8,720 bases of DNA from CALMEC01 sp031372145 (GTDB taxonomy: Bacteria > Actinomycetota > Thermoleophilia > Miltoncostaeales > Miltoncostaeaceae), in the NCBI GenBank assembly GCA_031372145.1, contig JANMKR010000023.1, positions 1 to 8,720 of the forward strand, given 5' to 3'. Positions 5,388-8,720 of the stretch are shown one piece after another. Each line of letters begins with the position of its first letter. The first letter of the stretch is position 1. Below the pieces are notes generated by a model, which was not told the DNA's origin, did not search any database, and saw only the letters and a list, made by a program, of their open reading frames with translations. Both the position numbers and the translations under genes were made by a program.

Positions 5388-6953
5388 ATGGTCATCACAA
5401 GCCCGTTCCCCGCGCTGGACATCCCCGATGTCCCGCTGACCGACTTCGTGTTCGAGCACGTTGCGCGGCATGCCGATCGCCCGGCGCTGATCGACGGGGC
5501 GACCGGCGCGGTCACGACACATGGCGAGCTTCGCGACCGTGTCCGGGCCACCGCGGCGGGCCTGGCCCAGCGGGGCATCGGCCCTGGGGACGTCGTGGGC
5601 ATCTACAGCCCCAACGTGCCGGACTACGCCGCAGCGTTTCTGGGGGTCGCCCAGGCGGGGGCCATCAACACCACCGCCAACGGGCTCTACGGGGTCGACG
5701 AGCTGACGTTCCAGCTTCGCGACTGCGCGGCCCGCATGTTGATCACCCACTCGGCGCTTGCCGATCGTGCCCTCGCCGCGGCTCGCGCCACCGGCATCAC
5801 CGACGTGGTGAGTTTCGGTGAGATGGAGGGCGCGCTGTCGTTCGCATCTTTGCTCGCCGACGGCCGGCCGCCGGACGTGGCGATCAACCCGGCGACCGAC
5901 ACGGTCACACTGCCGTACTCATCCGGCACCACGGGTCTGCCCAAGGGCGTGCGATTGACGCATGCCAACCTGATCGCCAACGTCTGTCAACTCGAGGGCA
6001 TCCTCGAAATGGGTCCCGCCGACGTCGCGATGGGGATCCTGCCGTTCTTCCACATCTACGGGCAGACGGTCGTGATGGCGGCGGCGTTGCGGGCCGGGGC
6101 GGCGATCGTGACGATGGCACGGTTTGACCTGGAGCAATTCCTGGCCCTGATCCAGCAGCATCGCGCGACCCGGGCGTTCGTTGCGCCGCCGATCGTCCTG
6201 GCGTTCGCCAAACACCCGTTGATCGATCAGTACGACACGTCGAGCCTGAGGCACGTCATGTCCGGGGCCGCGCCGCTCGACGGGGCGACCGCGGCGCAGG
6301 GTGCCGCCCGCATCGGTTGCCCCATCACGCAGGGCTACGGCATGACCGAGGCCAGCCCGGTCCTGACGTGCGTGTCGTCGTTCGGCGAGGACCGCCCGGG
6401 GTCGGTCGGTCCGCTGGTCGCCAACACCGAGGGGCGCATCGTCGATCCCGAGACCGGCCTGGACGTCGCCACCGGCGAGCCCGGCGAGCTGTGGGCGCGT
6501 GGCCCGCAGGTGATGCCGGGCTACCTGGGCAACGACGCGGCCACGGCCGCGACGATCGTCGAGGGCGGCTGGCTGCGGACTGGCGACATCGCGACCGCCG
6601 ACGCTGACGGGTGGATCACCATCGCCGACCGGCTCAAGGAGCTGATCAAGGTCAGGGGCTACCAGGTCGCCCCGGCCGAGCTCGAGGCGCTGCTGTTGAC
6701 CCACCCGGCCGTCATCGATTCATGTGTCATCCCGGTCCCGGACGACGAGGCCGGTGAGCGCCCCAAGGCGTTCGTCGTCCTGCGCGCGGCGGTCGAGCCC
6801 GACGCGATCATCGCCTGGATGCGCGAGCGGGCGGCGCCCCACAAACGCCTCGTTGCCGTCGAGATCCTGGACGAGATCCCCAAGTCCGCGTCAGGAAAGA
6901 TCCTGCGACGGCTCCTGGTGGAGCGTGAGCGCGCCCGCCTCGTCGCGGAGTAG
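5388..6953 (+). CDS. Acyl-CoA synthetase / 4-coumarate:CoA ligase-like AMP-binding enzyme
   Basis: A 521-residue adenylate-forming enzyme that activates a carboxylic acid with ATP and transfers it to CoA. Visible core motifs: P-loop SSGTTGLPKGV (178-188), PFFHIYG (219-225), QGYGMTEA (315-322), GELWARG (366-372), GWLRTGD (394-400), the hinge and substrate motif DRLKELIKVRGYQVAPAELE (414-433), and the catalytic lysine K504 in SASGKILRR. The VRGYQVAPAELE form and overall length are closest to plant-type 4-coumarate:CoA ligases and their bacterial FadD-like relatives. Substrate, whether phenylpropanoid, medium-chain fatty acid or other, cannot be assigned from motifs. Cytosolic; complete. It follows the ABC exporter by 86 bp on the same strand and could be co-transcribed, but it has its own strong ribosome site. 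It ends 3 bp from the convergent protease gene. Confidence 0.93.
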   Translation: MVITSPFPALDIPDVPLTDFVFEHVARHADRPALIDGATGAVTTHGELRDRVRATAAGLAQRGIGPGDVVGIYSPNVPDYAAAFLGVAQAGAINTTANGLYGVDELTFQLRDCAARMLITHSALADRALAAARATGITDVVSFGEMEGALSFASLLADGRPPDVAINPATDTVTLPYSSGTTGLPKGVRLTHANLIANVCQLEGILEMGPADVAMGILPFFHIYGQTVVMAAALRAGAAIVTMARFDLEQFLALIQQHRATRAFVAPPIVLAFAKHPLIDQYDTSSLRHVMSGAAPLDGATAAQGAARIGCPITQGYGMTEASPVLTCVSSFGEDRPGSVGPLVANTEGRIVDPETGLDVATGEPGELWARGPQVMPGYLGNDAATAATIVEGGWLRTGDIATADADGWITIADRLKELIKVRGYQVAPAELEALLLTHPAVIDSCVIPVPDDEAGERPKAFVVLRAAVEPDAIIAWMRERAAPHKRLVAVEILDEIPKSASGKILRRLLVERERARLVAE

Positions 6954-6956
6954 CCC

Positions 6957-8270
6957 TCAGCCCAACTGCACCGAGAACGAGCCGGCCTCGGATTGGTTCG
7001 CTCGACGAAACGTGACGGTGTAGCACTGCGGTCCGACCGGCGTCGTGCCAGGGTGATCGAACGCGGCGGGTCCCGGGGTGGCCGGCACCGTTCCGACGAG
7101 GGACCCCGAGAAGCTCGTGGGGGTTGCCGGGCACGAACCGTCGGACCACGTGATTTGGAGGTCGGCGATGCCCGGGTCGGCGGGGTTGATCCAGCTCAGG
7201 TGAGCCGCGACCCCGGGAGCGGGCGCGACCTGGCCCACAAGGCCGATTCGTGATGCCGCCGTGTCGGTGCCAGGGTGATCGACGATGACGGTCGCCGCGT
7301 CCAGGTAGCGGTTTTCCGGGCCCGTCGCCCATACGGCGTAACAGACCCGTCCCGCCGACAGGGGCTCAAAGTCGGTGATCGACTGGGTGCTTCCCGCCGC
7401 CGGGACGTCTGCGACGAACTCGCCGGGCAGATCCGCAATACCCGGTCGGGTGAACACCAGCCGGCCCGGGACGGACGGGTAGTTGGGACATGCTCCGCCG
7501 CGTCGGCTGACCACGATGCGTTGCAAGGCCGTCGATGTCGGGTTGTTCCACGTGATGCGCGTCGACGCGATCGAGTCCGCGGGATTGGGTTCGAAGGTGA
7601 CTGCGGACACGGGCCCCGGTGTCGGTTGCCGCAGGCAGGTCCGGACCTCCGGCATCGGTCGCATTGTGCCGCCGTAGCGTCGGATCGCCCCGGCGACATC
7701 GTCCGGACGGAGGACCTTGCAGGTGTACTCCCACGGCAGCCGGTGGCGTTCGTCCGCGCAGTTGCTGCCCGAGGCGCTCATGACCGCGCACCCCACGTTG
7801 GTGTGGTTGAGCCCCAGGACGTGTCCGAACTCGTGGGCGGCGATTGCGATCAGGGTGGTTTGCGAGCAGTAGCGGTCGAGCCAGACGTTGGACTGAAAAC
7901 CGCGCGTGAACCCGAGGGTGCCGAGGCCCGCCCTCCCGGTCGCTCCGCACCGCAGTCCGGGCGGCAGGCTCGGAGGAAAGCGCGGAGTGGGGAGGGTCTT
8001 GACGATGACGTCAGCCTTGCCGGAGCGCACCTCCCGAAACCGGATCCTGACGCCGCTGGTGTTCCATTGGGCGATGGCAGCGGTGACCGGCGCCCTGAAT
8101 CCGGCGACTGCGAGCCGAAACGTGATCACTCGTTTGGGCCAGCTCTGTCCGCCGAGTCGGAAGGCCTGCGCGGGCTGAGGTGCCGAAGCGGCCAGTCCGA
8201 ACACGACGACCGCGCCGACGAGTGTGGCCAAGGACGGCTTGACCGACCGCCATCTCGTCGCGCGACGCAT
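6957..8270 (-). CDS. Secreted matrixin-like zinc metalloprotease with two C-terminal beta-sandwich repeats
   Basis: A 437-residue exported protease. A signal peptide is clear: basic MRRATRWRSVK, hydrophobic LATLVGAVVVFGLAASA, and an AQA cleavage site (34-36). The catalytic domain (about 37-212) has the metzincin zinc motif HEFGHVLGLNH (146-156; ligands H146, H150, H156; base E147) and a Met-turn M164 in CAVMSAS. It has six cysteines (108, 135, 161, 171, 184, 212), presumably disulfides. No cysteine-switch propeptide is seen. Residues 220-437 form two related modules, each with W-x-NP, a G-x-CP exactly 20 residues after the Trp, and a later CY-x-V; Fn3-like folding is inferred. ATG 8270 is preferred because the signal peptide starts there, but it lacks a Shine-Dalgarno. 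GTG 8318, overlapping the holB stop as TAGTG, is an in-frame alternative adding 16 residues. Substrate unknown. Confidence 0.88.
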   Translation of the reverse strand: MRRATRWRSVKPSLATLVGAVVVFGLAASAPQPAQAFRLGGQSWPKRVITFRLAVAGFRAPVTAAIAQWNTSGVRIRFREVRSGKADVIVKTLPTPRFPPSLPPGLRCGATGRAGLGTLGFTRGFQSNVWLDRYCSQTTLIAIAAHEFGHVLGLNHTNVGCAVMSASGSNCADERHRLPWEYTCKVLRPDDVAGAIRRYGGTMRPMPEVRTCLRQPTPGPVSAVTFEPNPADSIASTRITWNNPTSTALQRIVVSRRGGACPNYPSVPGRLVFTRPGIADLPGEFVADVPAAGSTQSITDFEPLSAGRVCYAVWATGPENRYLDAATVIVDHPGTDTAASRIGLVGQVAPAPGVAAHLSWINPADPGIADLQITWSDGSCPATPTSFSGSLVGTVPATPGPAAFDHPGTTPVGPQCYTVTFRRANQSEAGSFSVQLG

Positions 8271-8314
8271 CACGGAATTTTGATAGGAAGTACATGTTTC
8301 ATAGCGAGCTTTTG

Positions 8315-8342
8315 ACACTACCAGGGTAAGCGGCCGTGTCCC
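8315..8342 (-). promoter_or_regulatory. Candidate promoter for the metalloprotease, inside the holB end
   Basis: On the minus strand, GGGACA (8337-8342) is followed after 16 nt by TAGTGT (8315-8320), the same -10 hexamer proposed for the GST gene. The TAG of this hexamer is the holB stop codon. Transcription would start near 8308, giving a leader of about 38 nt to ATG 8270. The 47 bases between the holB stop and that ATG are noticeably AT-rich for this window. Confidence 0.3.
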
Positions 8343-8720
8343 ACGAGGGGGACGGCGTCGCCACGGCGGGCGGCGGCGATGCGGGCCATCAGGCCCTCCA
8401 TCGCCAGATCCAGTGTGGGGTTGAGCTCCATCTCGGCGCGGGTCAGCTGGATCTCGTCGAGCGTGCGCTCCAGAAAACCGGCGCGTGACGGCACCCCGAC
8501 TGTGCGCAGGTTTTCGATGCGGTCACGGTGGCGGACCGACTCCTCGGCGCCGATCGCGACGGCCAACGCGTCGGCGACGAGGCCTGCCGCACCGTCCAGC
8601 ACGTGGGCCCAGCCATCGGTCAGCGCACGGCGACGCTCGCGCTTCTCTTGGTCTTCGACGCGTTTGGCCGCGCCACGCTCGCCGCGTCTGCCGGCCAGGG
8701 CCTCGGCCTCCTGACGCAGG
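8318..8720 (-). CDS. holB: DNA polymerase III delta' subunit, C-terminal part (cut by window edge)
   Basis: The last 133 residues of a protein whose start lies beyond the right edge; frame is open to base 8719. The visible part fits the C-terminal helical collar domain of the clamp-loader delta' subunit. It opens with an Arg/Glu/Lys-rich segment (LRQEAEALAGRRGERG, later KRERRRALTDGW) typical of actinobacterial delta' proteins. It then has helices with RHRDRIENLR and the conserved final region TLDEIQLTRAEMELNPTLDLAMEGLMARI, whose N-P-x-L-x-L-x-M-E-x-L pattern matches the 'NvnprLaLEaL' ending of this family. Delta' is a non-catalytic AAA+-fold subunit that helps load the beta clamp. The ATPase-fold N-terminus is not in the window, so the call rests on the C-terminus only. 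The stop TAG (8318-8320) overlaps a possible GTG start of the protease. Confidence 0.8.
   Translation of the reverse strand, partial: LRQEAEALAGRRGERGAAKRVEDQEKRERRRALTDGWAHVLDGAAGLVADALAVAIGAEESVRHRDRIENLRTVGVPSRAGFLERTLDEIQLTRAEMELNPTLDLAMEGLMARIAAARRGDAVPLVGHGRLPW

Noticed and set aside
5919..6704. A 261-codon open frame antisense to the acyl-CoA ligase.
   Set aside because: It lies wholly within a gene with all adenylate-forming motifs, and its translation is Arg/Gly/His-rich, as expected for a shadow frame.
7275..8315. A 346-codon plus-strand open frame opposite the metalloprotease.
   Set aside because: The minus strand encodes a signal peptide, zinc motif and Met-turn; the plus frame shows low-complexity Arg/Gly/Asp-rich sequence without domain features.

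Overview
This window is GC-rich, densely packed chromosomal DNA, most likely from an actinobacterium (Actinomycetota). The reasons are the strong GC preference at third codon positions, GTG starts, start codons about 6 nt downstream of TANNNT boxes (a leaderless-mRNA layout common in actinobacteria), and the arginine/glutamate-rich C-terminal tail of a DNA polymerase III delta' subunit at the right edge. I cannot place it to genus. No RNA gene, transposase, insertion sequence, CRISPR array or phage gene is visible.

Layout from left to right: (1) an uncharacterised multi-pass membrane protein with a channel-like C-terminus (78-764, +); (2) a small SRPBCC (START-like) protein (778-1179, -), convergent with it; (3) a 279-bp divergent intergenic region whose right end carries three imperfect 23-bp-period direct repeats, the last covering the start codon of (4) an AAA ATPase with a DUF4143 C-terminus (1459-2733, +); (5) a glutathionyl-hydroquinone-reductase-type Xi-class GST (2744-3697, -), convergent with the ATPase; (6) a 72-bp divergent promoter region with a palindrome and two candidate leaderless -10 boxes; (7) a two-gene ABC-2 exporter, ATPase (3770-4516) and permease (4513-5301), with ATGA overlap; (8) a 4-coumarate:CoA-ligase-like acyl-CoA synthetase (5388-6953, +); (9) a secreted matrixin-like zinc metalloprotease with two Cys-containing beta-sandwich repeats (6957-8270, -), convergent with the ligase; (10) the C-terminal end of holB (8318-8720, -), cut by the window edge.

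Most genes look like independent housekeeping or accessory functions rather than one pathway. The clear functional unit is the ABC-2 pair. The ligase may be co-transcribed with it, but it has its own Shine-Dalgarno and an 86-bp gap. All three convergent pairs end within 3-13 bp of each other, with no obvious hairpin terminator.

I see no convincing multi-gene novel system. The observations most worth a second look are the 23-bp repeats at the ATPase start, the metalloprotease with its duplicated C-terminal module, the paired leaderless promoters at 3698-3769, and the channel-like protein that lacks a selectivity filter.
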